From an uncultured Agathobacter sp. (GTDB lineage Bacteria > Bacillota > Clostridia > Lachnospirales > Lachnospiraceae): a stretch of 64,000 nt of DNA. The translations under genes were made by a program, and so were the position numbers. The stretch is taken from the NCBI GenBank assembly GCA_934307695.1, contig CAKRCS010000009.1, positions 1 to 64,000 on the forward strand. The letters are read 5' to 3'. Under the pieces are notes generated by a model that saw only the letters and a program-made list of their open reading frames with translations, was not told the origin of the DNA and did no database searches. Shown piece after piece: positions 51,643 to 60,238 of the stretch; position 1 is the stretch's first letter, and each line of letters begins with the position of its first letter.

Positions 51643-53064
51643 TTATCGTTTTAAGTTGATAAGCTCTTCGAGCAGCGTATCGGATGTTGTGATAACTCTT
51701 GAGTTTGCCTGGAAACCTCTCTGTGTAACGATCATTCCGGTAAATTCGGAAGAAAGGTCAACGTTTGACATTTCCAACTCACCGGTCGACATGGAGCTTC
51801 CGTCCGCGGAGATCTCAACGCCTACACCGTCAAACTCGCCGGAGTTCAGCGTTGACTTGTAGCAGTTCTCTCCGATCTTCTCAAGTCCGGATGCATTTGC
51901 GAACTGCGCGCATGCGATCTGGCAGAGAAGCGTTGTGTTACCATTATCATAGCTTCCGTAGATACGTCCGTCACTATTTACGGTAAGACCGATCAACGCA
52001 CCAACCTTCTTTCCTGCGCCGTCTCCGTTCGCCTCATCACCTCTCGTAGCGGAATAGGTAGATGTTCCGCCGTTGTTGTAATTTAAGCTGCTGGAAAAAT
52101 CGATCGTGATATCCTTAAACTGGCTGTCGTAAATTCCGTTTGCATCCGGTCCGCCGGTATTGAAAGCCGGTGAATGGGAAAGCGTCAGGTTTAAGGTCGT
52201 GTTTGCCGCATTCCCTGCGATTCCCGCAAACGTACCGTCGCTGGTATCATAATTGATTGTTGTCGGTGTAAAGATTGCTGCCGGATTAACTCCTGCAAGC
52301 AGATTTCCGTTCTCATCATACATGATGGACGCACCATTCGTATCCAGGATATCGGAAAGTGAAATGGAATAAGCGCCATCCACTTTGGCTCCGTTGTTCA
52401 TCACTTCGTTGACCGCAAACTTTGCCGTATAGGAATATCCCAGATCATCGAAAAAGGTAAGTGCAAGCACATATCCGTCATTCGTTGCAACATCCTTGTC
52501 ATTCTTATCAAGGATTCCTGACACATACGCCTTAGTAGTTGCCTCCGGTGGCGAGGTCTGGTTGGCTGCAGACATGATCTGCAAGGAAGATACGGTATCC
52601 TTACGGATATCTCCCGTTGTCTGGTCTACCTGCCAGCCCATCAGCTTGTATCCGGTAGAACTCATGCAAAGGTATCCGTTACCATCCACATAAAAGGATC
52701 CGGCTCTTGTAAACATAGTATTGGTTCCGTCGCTTACAACAAAGAAATTTGTTGTCTGGCTGTCTGTCAGTTTTAAGTCGAACGGATTGCCGGTCGTCTC
52801 TGCCGAACCGGCGCTGGTGATGCTGACAGTTGTTGATCCGGTGGAAACACCAAGACCGATCTGCTTGGCATTGACACCGCCGATGCCGTTGGCACCGCTT
52901 CCGGACGTTGCCTTTGATGTCGTCTGGTACATCAATTCACTGAAAGTTACCGAAGAAGATTTAAAACCTTCTGTGTTGACGTTGGCAATGTTATTACCAA
53001 TAACGTCCATTCTTGTCTGATGTGTCTTAAGACCTGACACAGCAGAGTACAATGATCTCATCAT
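51643..53064 (-). CDS. flgE: Flagellar hook protein FlgE
   Basis: A 473-aa hook subunit. The N-terminal SLYSAVSGLKTHQTRMDVIGNNIANVNT and C-terminal VDLSSEFTGMIVTQRGFQANSRVI are the D0/D1 coiled-coil parts of the rod-hook family. The central D2/D3 region (about 150-380) is Asn, Gly, Ser and Thr rich and variable. It is exported without a signal peptide. GGAGGTC lies 11 nt upstream of the first ATG. Confidence 0.95.
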   Translation of the reverse strand: MMRSLYSAVSGLKTHQTRMDVIGNNIANVNTEGFKSSSVTFSELMYQTTSKATSGSGANGIGGVNAKQIGLGVSTGSTTVSITSAGSAETTGNPFDLKLTDSQTTNFFVVSDGTNTMFTRAGSFYVDGNGYLCMSSTGYKLMGWQVDQTTGDIRKDTVSSLQIMSAANQTSPPEATTKAYVSGILDKNDKDVATNDGYVLALTFFDDLGYSYTAKFAVNEVMNNGAKVDGAYSISLSDILDTNGASIMYDENGNLLAGVNPAAIFTPTTINYDTSDGTFAGIAGNAANTTLNLTLSHSPAFNTGGPDANGIYDSQFKDITIDFSSSLNYNNGGTSTYSATRGDEANGDGAGKKVGALIGLTVNSDGRIYGSYDNGNTTLLCQIACAQFANASGLEKIGENCYKSTLNSGEFDGVGVEISADGSSMSTGELEMSNVDLSSEFTGMIVTQRGFQANSRVITTSDTLLEELINLKR

Positions 53065-53148
53065 AGTACAGTTGACCTCCTTGTTGACGGCCGGTACAGT
53101 TCATTCCTTCTGTCAGTCGGGAATGAAAAACCTCCATAAGGTCCGGTT

Positions 53149-53553
53149 TTACATAATGACCGCTCCGTCGATATTTGTGAATACATTTTCTGTTGTTTCT
53201 GTCTGATCCATAGCCGTCACGACCGTCCGGCTCGGAACATTTACGATAAATGCCAGTGAATCAACTAGGACAAGTGATTCCTGGATTCCCTTTTTGTCCG
53301 CCTGTTCCACTCCCTGTTGCAGCCGCACATTCTGCGCATCTGTCAGATTGATATTCCGATCCTGCAAACGCATCGAAGCATGTTTTGAGAATCGCACCGG
53401 GGAATCCGTTTCCTCAAGCTGTGCTTTTTTCTGGTTTAAAACATCCTCAAATGATATATCGGTGTTTGCCTTGGAATTATTAACAGATTTCGTAGAAAAA
53501 TATTGGCCGGTAATCTGTTCAATGGATGCGAACTGACCACCAATGTTGTTCAT
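53149..53553 (-). CDS. Flagellar operon protein (TIGR02530 type)
   Basis: A 134-aa protein of the family placed between flgD and flgE in many Firmicutes, catalogued as TIGR02530. It has VRFSKHASMRLQDRNINLTDAQ, then LVDSLAFIVNVPSRTVVTAMD and an ENVFTNIDGAVIM end. Its role is unproven, but the position points to hook assembly. The ATG at 53553 is used because AGAGG lies 8 nt upstream; ATG at 53559 is too close. Confidence 0.88.
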   Translation of the reverse strand: MNNIGGQFASIEQITGQYFSTKSVNNSKANTDISFEDVLNQKKAQLEETDSPVRFSKHASMRLQDRNINLTDAQNVRLQQGVEQADKKGIQESLVLVDSLAFIVNVPSRTVVTAMDQTETTENVFTNIDGAVIM

Positions 53554-53589
53554 ACGCATATCCTCTTTTTGTCTGTCCCGTTCTTACGC

Positions 53590-54306
53590 TTATGCCTCAT
53601 CCGTCTTATCGGCATCGGTTGTTTCCTCTGTATCGGAAGTATCTTCTGTGCCGGAAGTGCTGCCTGCATTCGCAGCATTCTTTGCATCGACCAGTTCCTT
53701 GATCTTCTTCTCAAGAGTCTCAAGTGTCGCAAGCGCATCCGAATCCACAAATTTTTTCTGATAATCTGTCATTCCGTCGTAGAGATCGCGTACTTCCTTC
53801 ACCGCACCCTCATAATCCGCAGTAATCTTGTCCTTGTTCGGAAGTGTTGCAACCATTGTCGAAAATGTCTTTGATAAGGTAGCTGCCTCGTAATATCCGT
53901 TTTCAGCAATCGTATCCAGATCTGAAAATGGATACAGGTTATTATTTACGGACAGATACGGTTCTCCATTCTCGTACATGACGTAATCGACCGTTCCGGT
54001 TATGTACTTGGTATTTCCTGCGCTGTCTTTGTCTGCCAGAATAACTTCCTTGCCGACAAGTGAGCTGGCGAAATTGTTGTCCTGTGTCTGCTGTACTCCA
54101 AGCGTTGCCTCAAGCTGTGAAAAAGTTGCAAGCTGTGCTACATAATCCGTGTTGCTCGTCGGCTCCAGCGGATCCTGATACTGCATTTCTGCACACAAAA
54201 GCTGCAGGAACTGGTCATAACCCATATCGTTGCCCGCCGTCTTTTTGCTGGAATCGGTATAATTATAATCCAGCTTTCCGTTGTCAACCTTAGCTGTTAT
54301 TGCCAT
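53590..54306 (-). CDS. flgD: Hook assembly cap protein FlgD with extra C-terminal module
   Basis: A 238-aa hook cap protein. The FlgD part (about 25-140) holds MGYDQFLQLLCAEMQYQDPLEP and TDYVAQLATFSQLEATLGVQQ, then a small beta domain (GKEVILADKDSAGN). After about residue 150 comes a helical stretch (VREVRDLYDGMTDYQKKF-like) that resembles short modules of clostridial surface proteins rather than FlgD, then a Thr/Glu/Asp-rich tail. The usual FnIII-like domain is not apparent. It is 36 nt after the TIGR02530 gene and 12 nt from fliK. Confidence 0.9.
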   Translation of the reverse strand: MAITAKVDNGKLDYNYTDSSKKTAGNDMGYDQFLQLLCAEMQYQDPLEPTSNTDYVAQLATFSQLEATLGVQQTQDNNFASSLVGKEVILADKDSAGNTKYITGTVDYVMYENGEPYLSVNNNLYPFSDLDTIAENGYYEAATLSKTFSTMVATLPNKDKITADYEGAVKEVRDLYDGMTDYQKKFVDSDALATLETLEKKIKELVDAKNAANAGSTSGTEDTSDTEETTDADKTDEA

Positions 54307-54317
54307 TTTGTTTCCTC

Positions 54318-55769
54318 CTATGCGGTAAAGTCTACCGAATTGCCATTATCCTTCATCATCTGTGCGATCAGCGCTTCCTCTTCCGAAAGCGTCAGCTCCG
54401 GATCCTCAAATCCGTCCAGACGAAGGCTTCTTCTGGATGTCTGGTTTCTCTCTTTCGCTTCTTCCTGCTGTTCTTCGCCGCTTCCTGCATTCTGTTCGAG
54501 GTTTCTCTCAAACTCATGCGTAGCGACCGCGATCTCCACGGCATCAACCTTGACACCCGCCTGATTAAGGTTCTCGGTCAGTGTTGCAATCTGTGCCTCA
54601 AGTGCGATCCTGACATCCTCATTCTGCGCATACAGCTGTGCATGAACGCTGCCTTCACGACTGGAAATGTTTACGTAGATCCTTCCGAGATTTTCCGGAT
54701 TAAGCTGCATCTCGATCGTAGTCGTATCGGTTCCCTGACTGATACGCAAGCGTTCCACAATCTGATGGATCACATCGATTGCATCCACAGAAGTGTAGGA
54801 AGCCGTCTGTGACATCCCGCCGGCTGCATCAACCTCTGCCGTCGCTTCATTCACGGCATTTGCAAGCTGTTCCGTAAACTGTCCGCCTCTCGTCTCAGAC
54901 GTTGCAGAATTATTCTGGCGTCTTTGTACCGGTTCCGCGGTTATGATCTGATCCGGTTCGCCGCCGGCCGTTTCATCCGAAGACTGGTTCTGATCCTCTG
55001 TAAGAGCCTTTGCATTCTCCGGATTGGCATCCGCTGTTGCCGTATCCGCATATTCGTCTGCATCCACATATTCATCTGCATCCGTTGTCATTGTATCTGA
55101 TGCGTTCTGTGCCGTATCCGCCTCTGTCATTCCATCACTTGCGGCAGCTTCAGTCTGTAACGCTCCGTTGTCAGTCCCAGCAGTTACTGTAAGCTCCTGC
55201 ATTTCTTCCGTAAGCTGTGCGATCGTCTCCACACTCACTCCGGTCTCTTCCACAAACGCATCGCCGAGTGCTGTCACATCCGATAAAAGCTGCTTAAAAT
55301 TTGCATTCAGCAAAAGTCCTGCGTCATCTGCCGCTCCGGTAAGTTCCCTTGCAAGCTGTGCCAGGTTCTGCGGGTTCAAAAGGTCGAGTGCGGTAAGTCC
55401 GAGTGTCTCCATCGCATCTGTCACTTTTTCCTCGTCCACGCCAAGATCATCGCTTACGCTCTTGACTACATCCTTGGCAAGCTGACCGGCTTTGTCCTTT
55501 GCCGCCGCTGTCTTGTCGGAAGTGTCGGTATCCTTTGCCGCATCGACGCTCTTATCCTTATAACGGTAACGGTCATAAGAGTCTGTCTGCGTACTGTCAC
55601 TTCCGGATACGCCCGCCGGCTTTGTGCTCTCCGCCGAAGCTTCCTGCGACTGTAAGCAGTCCGCGAAGGATGTCTGGTTCTGCGTTCTTTGTGTGTTTGC
55701 GGTATTTCCCGCCTTAAGATCACCGCCCGGTGCTGTCACATCCGGCAATTTGATCTGTGCGATATCCAT
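54318..55769 (-). CDS. fliK: Flagellar hook-length control protein FliK
   Basis: A 483-aa secreted ruler. The N-terminal and central regions (1-320) are low-complexity, rich in Asp, Ala, Thr, Ser and Glu with near-repeats such as DADEYVDADEYAD. The C-terminal Flg_hook domain (about 340-440) reads IEMQLNPENLGRIYVNISS, VHAQLYAQNEDVRIALEAQ and LNQAGVKVDAVEI. It measures the hook and switches FlhB specificity. Divergent linkers are usual for FliK. Confidence 0.88.
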   Translation of the reverse strand: MDIAQIKLPDVTAPGGDLKAGNTANTQRTQNQTSFADCLQSQEASAESTKPAGVSGSDSTQTDSYDRYRYKDKSVDAAKDTDTSDKTAAAKDKAGQLAKDVVKSVSDDLGVDEEKVTDAMETLGLTALDLLNPQNLAQLARELTGAADDAGLLLNANFKQLLSDVTALGDAFVEETGVSVETIAQLTEEMQELTVTAGTDNGALQTEAAASDGMTEADTAQNASDTMTTDADEYVDADEYADTATADANPENAKALTEDQNQSSDETAGGEPDQIITAEPVQRRQNNSATSETRGGQFTEQLANAVNEATAEVDAAGGMSQTASYTSVDAIDVIHQIVERLRISQGTDTTTIEMQLNPENLGRIYVNISSREGSVHAQLYAQNEDVRIALEAQIATLTENLNQAGVKVDAVEIAVATHEFERNLEQNAGSGEEQQEEAKERNQTSRRSLRLDGFEDPELTLSEEEALIAQMMKDNGNSVDFTA

Positions 55770-55804
55770 CCTGCGATTCCTCCTTTCTTTTTTATTTGGA
55801 GGAC

Positions 55805-56602
55805 TTAACGTTGCGGTTCCAATATCTCCGTGATCTTTGCCGCAGTATCCTGATTCATTGCTGCAAGGATATCTGCTCTCGACTGGGCATCCATATTGTC
55901 CAGAATGTCTGCCACAAGCTTTAGGTTATCTGTCATCGTATCAAAGATTGCAGCAGCGTTTTTGGCTTTCATCGAAGAATAGGTTCGAACGTAGTCATCC
56001 ATCTGACTGTTGTAGGTAGACTGTTCCACTACCTGCTTGTATAAGACTTCCGCGTTTGCAGGGTCAATGCTCTCGTAGTAAGTCTTATACTCTTCTATAT
56101 CGGGTGCATTGTCTCCAAAAACAACCTCTTCGTAGAATTTTTCTTTTAATAATTCAAAATCCGCCTGCTCATCCTTGTATTGCTGCAGCTCCTGATTCTG
56201 GCTCTGTAAGTCATCAATCTGTGCCTGCTTGTCATTGCTGTCCTGCTGGCTGTCCGCAAGCATAAGCTCCAGCTCCTTGATGCGGGCAACCGCCTCATCC
56301 ATGGATGCAAACTTGTACTGCGTATCCACCTCCTCGCTGGTGGTGTTCTCATTTTCCGGCAGGATCTTGTTGATGTATGGCACATCCTTCAGTACCGGGT
56401 ACAGCACAGAAGATCCAAATCCGCCAACATCCATCTTGATGAGCAGCGCAATGATTCCCAGCCAGATAACGACGATAAGCAGTGTCACGACCGCGAGCAG
56501 CACCTTGCTTCCAAGCTTTTCCTGCTCGTATTCCTCGTTATCTGTCTCGTCCTTTTTTGGCTTTGTATTTTCTTTGTCCTCTAACTTTTTCTTGCCCGGC
56601 AT
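55805..56602 (-). CDS. MotE/YlxF-like flagellar protein
   Basis: A 265-aa protein with a charged cytoplasmic N-terminus, one membrane helix (about residues 32-53), a coiled coil (about 105-150) and a C-terminal MgtE-N-like helical domain (MKAKNAAAIFDTMTDNLKLVADILDNMDAQ). This matches MotE-type proteins, found beside fliJ and fliK in Firmicutes (YlxF in Bacillus). It is thought to act on the stator or export apparatus. It is 12 nt after fliJ. Confidence 0.8.
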   Translation of the reverse strand: MPGKKKLEDKENTKPKKDETDNEEYEQEKLGSKVLLAVVTLLIVVIWLGIIALLIKMDVGGFGSSVLYPVLKDVPYINKILPENENTTSEEVDTQYKFASMDEAVARIKELELMLADSQQDSNDKQAQIDDLQSQNQELQQYKDEQADFELLKEKFYEEVVFGDNAPDIEEYKTYYESIDPANAEVLYKQVVEQSTYNSQMDDYVRTYSSMKAKNAAAIFDTMTDNLKLVADILDNMDAQSRADILAAMNQDTAAKITEILEPQR

Positions 56603-56614
56603 ATTGTCTCTCCC

Positions 56615-57058
56615 TTACTTTCTCGCATTGTAGGTATAGCTTACCAAACCGTCGATTGCCTTGCCTTCCTCCGCCAGCAGCTCCTGCTGGAACTCTGCAA
56701 ACGCCTTTTCACGCAGCTTCTCATGCATCTTGCGATCCTGCATGATCTCGTTTAGTTCATTTCTTGCCTTTTCCAAAGCCTTCTCCGCCCGGTGTACCTC
56801 CATCATCTGCCGGCGCACAAGCACCTTCATGGAATCCACCGCACTCTTTGCGTGGTTGATCTCCCGGATGTCCATCACACCGCTCATCAGCTCTTTTAAC
56901 TGCTTCTCATAGCGCATCCTGCGCACCATAAGCTCCTGCAGCTTCTGCTGCTGTGTCCGGTATTCCTGCTCCGCGATCCCGTAGGCAATCTTCGCCTGAC
57001 TTTCAAGCTTTAACTTAATATCGAGAATATTCTGCATCCGATATCGGAATTTTGCCAT
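56615..57058 (-). CDS. fliJ: Flagellar export chaperone FliJ
   Basis: A 147-aa, almost wholly helical coiled-coil protein (MAKFRYRMQNILDIKLKLE, then long heptads). It links the FliI ATPase ring to the FlhA gate and escorts chaperones. Length and its place after fliI (14 nt) fit. Confidence 0.9.
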   Translation of the reverse strand: MAKFRYRMQNILDIKLKLESQAKIAYGIAEQEYRTQQQKLQELMVRRMRYEKQLKELMSGVMDIREINHAKSAVDSMKVLVRRQMMEVHRAEKALEKARNELNEIMQDRKMHEKLREKAFAEFQQELLAEEGKAIDGLVSYTYNARK

Positions 57059-57072
57059 CGTCTACCCCTCTT

Positions 57073-58386
57073 CTATCCCTCTGCAAAAAGCTGTTCGAGC
57101 AGAGCGATCTCCTCATCAAAAAGGAATTTTTCATCGGTTCCCTGACATAAAAACTCATTGACCTGCCGTATTTTTTTGATTGCATAATCAATGTCCGGGT
57201 TAGAACCGCTCTTGTATGCACCGATGTTGATCAGATCCTCCGCCTCGTTGTAGGTTGCAAGGACATTCTTTAGCTTACCGGCAAGCTTTTTGTGCTCCGG
57301 TGTCGCAATTGCGCTCATAACACGGGAAATGCTCTGTAACACATCAATTGCCGGATAATGGTTCTTCTGTCCAAGTTTACGATCAAGAACGATATGTCCG
57401 TCCAGGATACCTCTTGCCGTATCAGTGATCGGCTCATTCATATCATCACCATCTACGAGAACGGTGTACAGTCCGGTGATCGAACCGCGGTCGGAGGTTC
57501 CTGCACGCTCTAACAGCTTCGGCATCTCCGAATATACGCTCGGCGGATAACCTCTTGTAACAGGAGGCTCTCCGGATGCAAGTCCGATTTCTCTCTGTGC
57601 CATTGAAAAACGTGTCAGGGAGTCCATCATAAGAAGGACATCCTTTCCCTGATCGCGGAAATACTCTGCGATCGCGGTCGCCGTCTTTGCCGCTTTGTTA
57701 CGGATCAATGCAGGTTTGTCAGAAGTTGCCACAACAACAACCGAGCGTGCCATACCTTCCGGTCCAAGGTCACGTTCAATGAACTCCCGCACCTCACGTC
57801 CACGCTCGCCGATCAGTGCGATCACGTTGATATCCGCCTTGGTGTTCCGGGCAAACATACCCATTAACGTACTCTTTCCGACACCGGAACCTGCAAAAAC
57901 ACCGATACGCTGTCCCTTTCCGACCGTGATCAGTCCGTCCACCGCCTTAACACCAAGCGGGAGCACCTCGCTGATGATCTTTCGTGCCATCGGATCTGGC
58001 GGCATAGCCTCTACCGGGTATTCCATGTTGGAATGGATCTCCAGACCATCGGTAGGTCTGCCGATGCCATCGAGTGTATGTCCGAGCACTTCATCCCCTA
58101 CCAAAACAGATAATGGATGTCCCGTGCATTCCACAGTACATCCAACTCCTACACCGTCCACGCTGTCGACCGGCATGAGGATAAGCTGCGAATCGTGAAA
58201 TCCGACCACCTCTGCCATGACATAATTGCTGCGGCTCTGATCCAGATAAATCTTGCACAGATCGTTCAGCCGCGCTTCCGGTCCTATTGATTCGATTGTA
58301 AGTCCAACTACTTTTACAACCTTGCCATACGCCTTATAGTAGGTGCGGTCCATCAGTTGTAAATACTTCTCTGCTTCTTTAATCAC
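57073..58386 (-). CDS. fliI: Flagellar export ATPase FliI
   Basis: A 437-aa F1-beta-like ATPase. The Walker A loop GVFAGSGVGKSTLMG is near residue 168. GERGREVREFIERDLG and DSLTRFSMAQREIGLASGEPP follow. It unfolds and delivers export cargo. It stops 14 nt before fliJ. Confidence 0.97.
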   Translation of the reverse strand: MIKEAEKYLQLMDRTYYKAYGKVVKVVGLTIESIGPEARLNDLCKIYLDQSRSNYVMAEVVGFHDSQLILMPVDSVDGVGVGCTVECTGHPLSVLVGDEVLGHTLDGIGRPTDGLEIHSNMEYPVEAMPPDPMARKIISEVLPLGVKAVDGLITVGKGQRIGVFAGSGVGKSTLMGMFARNTKADINVIALIGERGREVREFIERDLGPEGMARSVVVVATSDKPALIRNKAAKTATAIAEYFRDQGKDVLLMMDSLTRFSMAQREIGLASGEPPVTRGYPPSVYSEMPKLLERAGTSDRGSITGLYTVLVDGDDMNEPITDTARGILDGHIVLDRKLGQKNHYPAIDVLQSISRVMSAIATPEHKKLAGKLKNVLATYNEAEDLINIGAYKSGSNPDIDYAIKKIRQVNEFLCQGTDEKFLFDEEIALLEQLFAEG

Positions 58387-58413
58387 CTATGTCTTCGTCT
58401 CCAAGATCCATCT

Positions 58414-59229
58414 CTAGCTACACAGGGAACGGATGTCCCGGCACAGTGCGTCCAGCTCCAGATCCACGCCACAATCATACACTCCAAAATCCGTCTCAAT
58501 CCTGCAGTCGGTATTGTTCATGCTGCGATCCCTTGCAGTCTCGATCGTCACATCACTTCCGAGTTCTTCCCGCAGCTCATCCAGATGTTCATCTACATAC
58601 TTCCAGTTGTCCTCTGAGACAAGAATACGGAAATGCTTTCCTGCGTCGATGGACCCAAGTGTATTTTTGATCAGATAAAGTAAAATTTCTTTCTTATTTC
58701 CAAACTGGATATGAAACACCTTGTCAAACACCTGAATGATCGCATCCACAAGGTCTGCTTCCATGGATTCCTGCTTTGTGCGGTAATCCGCCTCCAGCTC
58801 CTGACACTGCTTCCGGTACTGCTCCTGATGGTCTATGCTCTGTTTTTCAAGTTCTTCCTTTGCAAGCGCTGCGCCATCGTCATATCCCGCCTGTTTCTGT
58901 GTCTCGTACAGGTTCTGTGCCTTTGCGTTGGCATCGTTTAGCATCTGATCTGCACGGTCTCTTGCCTCTGCAACGATGCGGTCTGCCTCTGCCTGTGCCT
59001 CTGCGATCAATGCCTCTGTGTCGATCTTTGGTTCCTCCTGCACTTCCTCTGCAAGAATCCCCTCCACAAAATCTGCCTTCGGTGCCGAGGGTTCATTTCC
59101 GTCATCCGCTGCCTGATAAATGCGGGCAAGCTCACGCATCCGCTCCTCCATCCGCTGGTTGGAATTGATGATCCTGGCTCCTGCCTGCTCATTATATCCA
59201 TACTGTTGTTTCAAAAGATTAGACGACAA
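58414..59229 (-). CDS. fliH: Flagellar export ATPase regulator FliH
   Basis: A 271-aa helical protein binding FliI. The N-terminus reads SSNLLKQQYGYNEQAG; the long Ala/Glu/Gln-rich coiled coil (about 75-145) is followed by a C-terminal HrpE/FliH-type domain. TTG at 59229 is chosen: GGAGG is 8 nt upstream and homologues begin there. It overlaps the fliG stop by 11 nt. Confidence 0.93.
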   Translation of the reverse strand: MSSNLLKQQYGYNEQAGARIINSNQRMEERMRELARIYQAADDGNEPSAPKADFVEGILAEEVQEEPKIDTEALIAEAQAEADRIVAEARDRADQMLNDANAKAQNLYETQKQAGYDDGAALAKEELEKQSIDHQEQYRKQCQELEADYRTKQESMEADLVDAIIQVFDKVFHIQFGNKKEILLYLIKNTLGSIDAGKHFRILVSEDNWKYVDEHLDELREELGSDVTIETARDRSMNNTDCRIETDFGVYDCGVDLELDALCRDIRSLCS

Positions 59230-60232
59230 TATCGTCACCTCCGCCACGCGAAATTACAATCTCTCCGGCATCCTCAAGCTTGCGGATCACGCTGACAATC
59301 TTCTGCTGAGCTTCCTCAACATCCTTCATACGGACAGGTCCCATAAAGTCCATATCCTCTTTGATCATTGCAGCAAGACGCTTGGAAAGGTTGCGGAATA
59401 CTGCGTTTTGGACTTCCTCACCCGTACTCTTAAGTGCAAGCTCAAGATCCGCGTTGTCCACATCACGCAGCACACGCTGGATTGCACGGTCGTCGAGTAA
59501 CAGGATGTCCTCGAATACGAACATCTTCTTGCGGATCTCGTCTGCAAGCTCCGGTTCTTCGATCTCGAGAGATTCCATAATATGCTTTTCGGTTCCGCGG
59601 TCGACGCTGTTTAAAATATCTACGATCGCATCCACGCCACCGACAATGGTGTAGTCCTGATTTACAAGGGAAGCCAGCTTACGTTCAAGCACACGCTCTA
59701 CCTCCTTGATCACATCCGGCGAAGTACGATCCATCTTTGCGATACGCTTTGCAACGTCTGCCTGCTTCTCCGGCGGCAGTGCTCCGATGACCATGGAAGC
59801 CTGACTCGACGGGAGATATGACAGGATCATCGCAATCGTCTGCGGATGCTCATCCTGAATAAAGTTTAACAGCTGGCTTGGCTCCGTCTTGCGCACAAAC
59901 TCAAACGGGCGAACCTGCAAGGATGCGGTAAGCTTGGCGATGACATTCTGTGCCTTGTCCTCTCCGAGTGCCTTTTCCAAAAGCTCTTTGGCGTAGCCAA
60001 TACCACCCTCAGCAATATACTGCTGTGCAAGACATACCTGGTAAAACTCATTTAAGATATCTTCCTTGGTCTGTGCAGAAACGCTTCTGGTATTTGCAAT
60101 TTCGAGCGTTAATTCTTCGATTTCCTCTTCCTTGAGATGCTTAAAGATCGAAGCTGCTTTTTCCGGTCCCAATGTAATTAACAGAATCGCAGCCTTTTGC
60201 ACCCCGCTGTAATTTTCCTGATTATTACTCAT
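59219..60232 (-). CDS. fliG: Flagellar motor switch protein FliG
   Basis: A 337-aa rotor protein. It shows GVQKAAILLITLGPEKAASIFKHL at the N-terminus, EHPQTIAMILSYLPSSQAS (the EHPQ motif) in the middle, and the torque helix with DRAIQRVLRDVDNADLELALK near residue 275. It joins the MS ring to FliM and the stator. 6 nt after fliF. Confidence 0.97.
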   Translation of the reverse strand: MSNNQENYSGVQKAAILLITLGPEKAASIFKHLKEEEIEELTLEIANTRSVSAQTKEDILNEFYQVCLAQQYIAEGGIGYAKELLEKALGEDKAQNVIAKLTASLQVRPFEFVRKTEPSQLLNFIQDEHPQTIAMILSYLPSSQASMVIGALPPEKQADVAKRIAKMDRTSPDVIKEVERVLERKLASLVNQDYTIVGGVDAIVDILNSVDRGTEKHIMESLEIEEPELADEIRKKMFVFEDILLLDDRAIQRVLRDVDNADLELALKSTGEEVQNAVFRNLSKRLAAMIKEDMDFMGPVRMKDVEEAQQKIVSVIRKLEDAGEIVISRGGGDDIVV

Positions 60233-60238
60233 GACAGC

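Noticed and set aside
53065..53148. Hairpin CATTCC/GGAATG between the TIGR02530-type gene and flgE considered as terminator
   Set aside because: The stem is only 6 bp with a 12-nt loop and there is no U-run after it.
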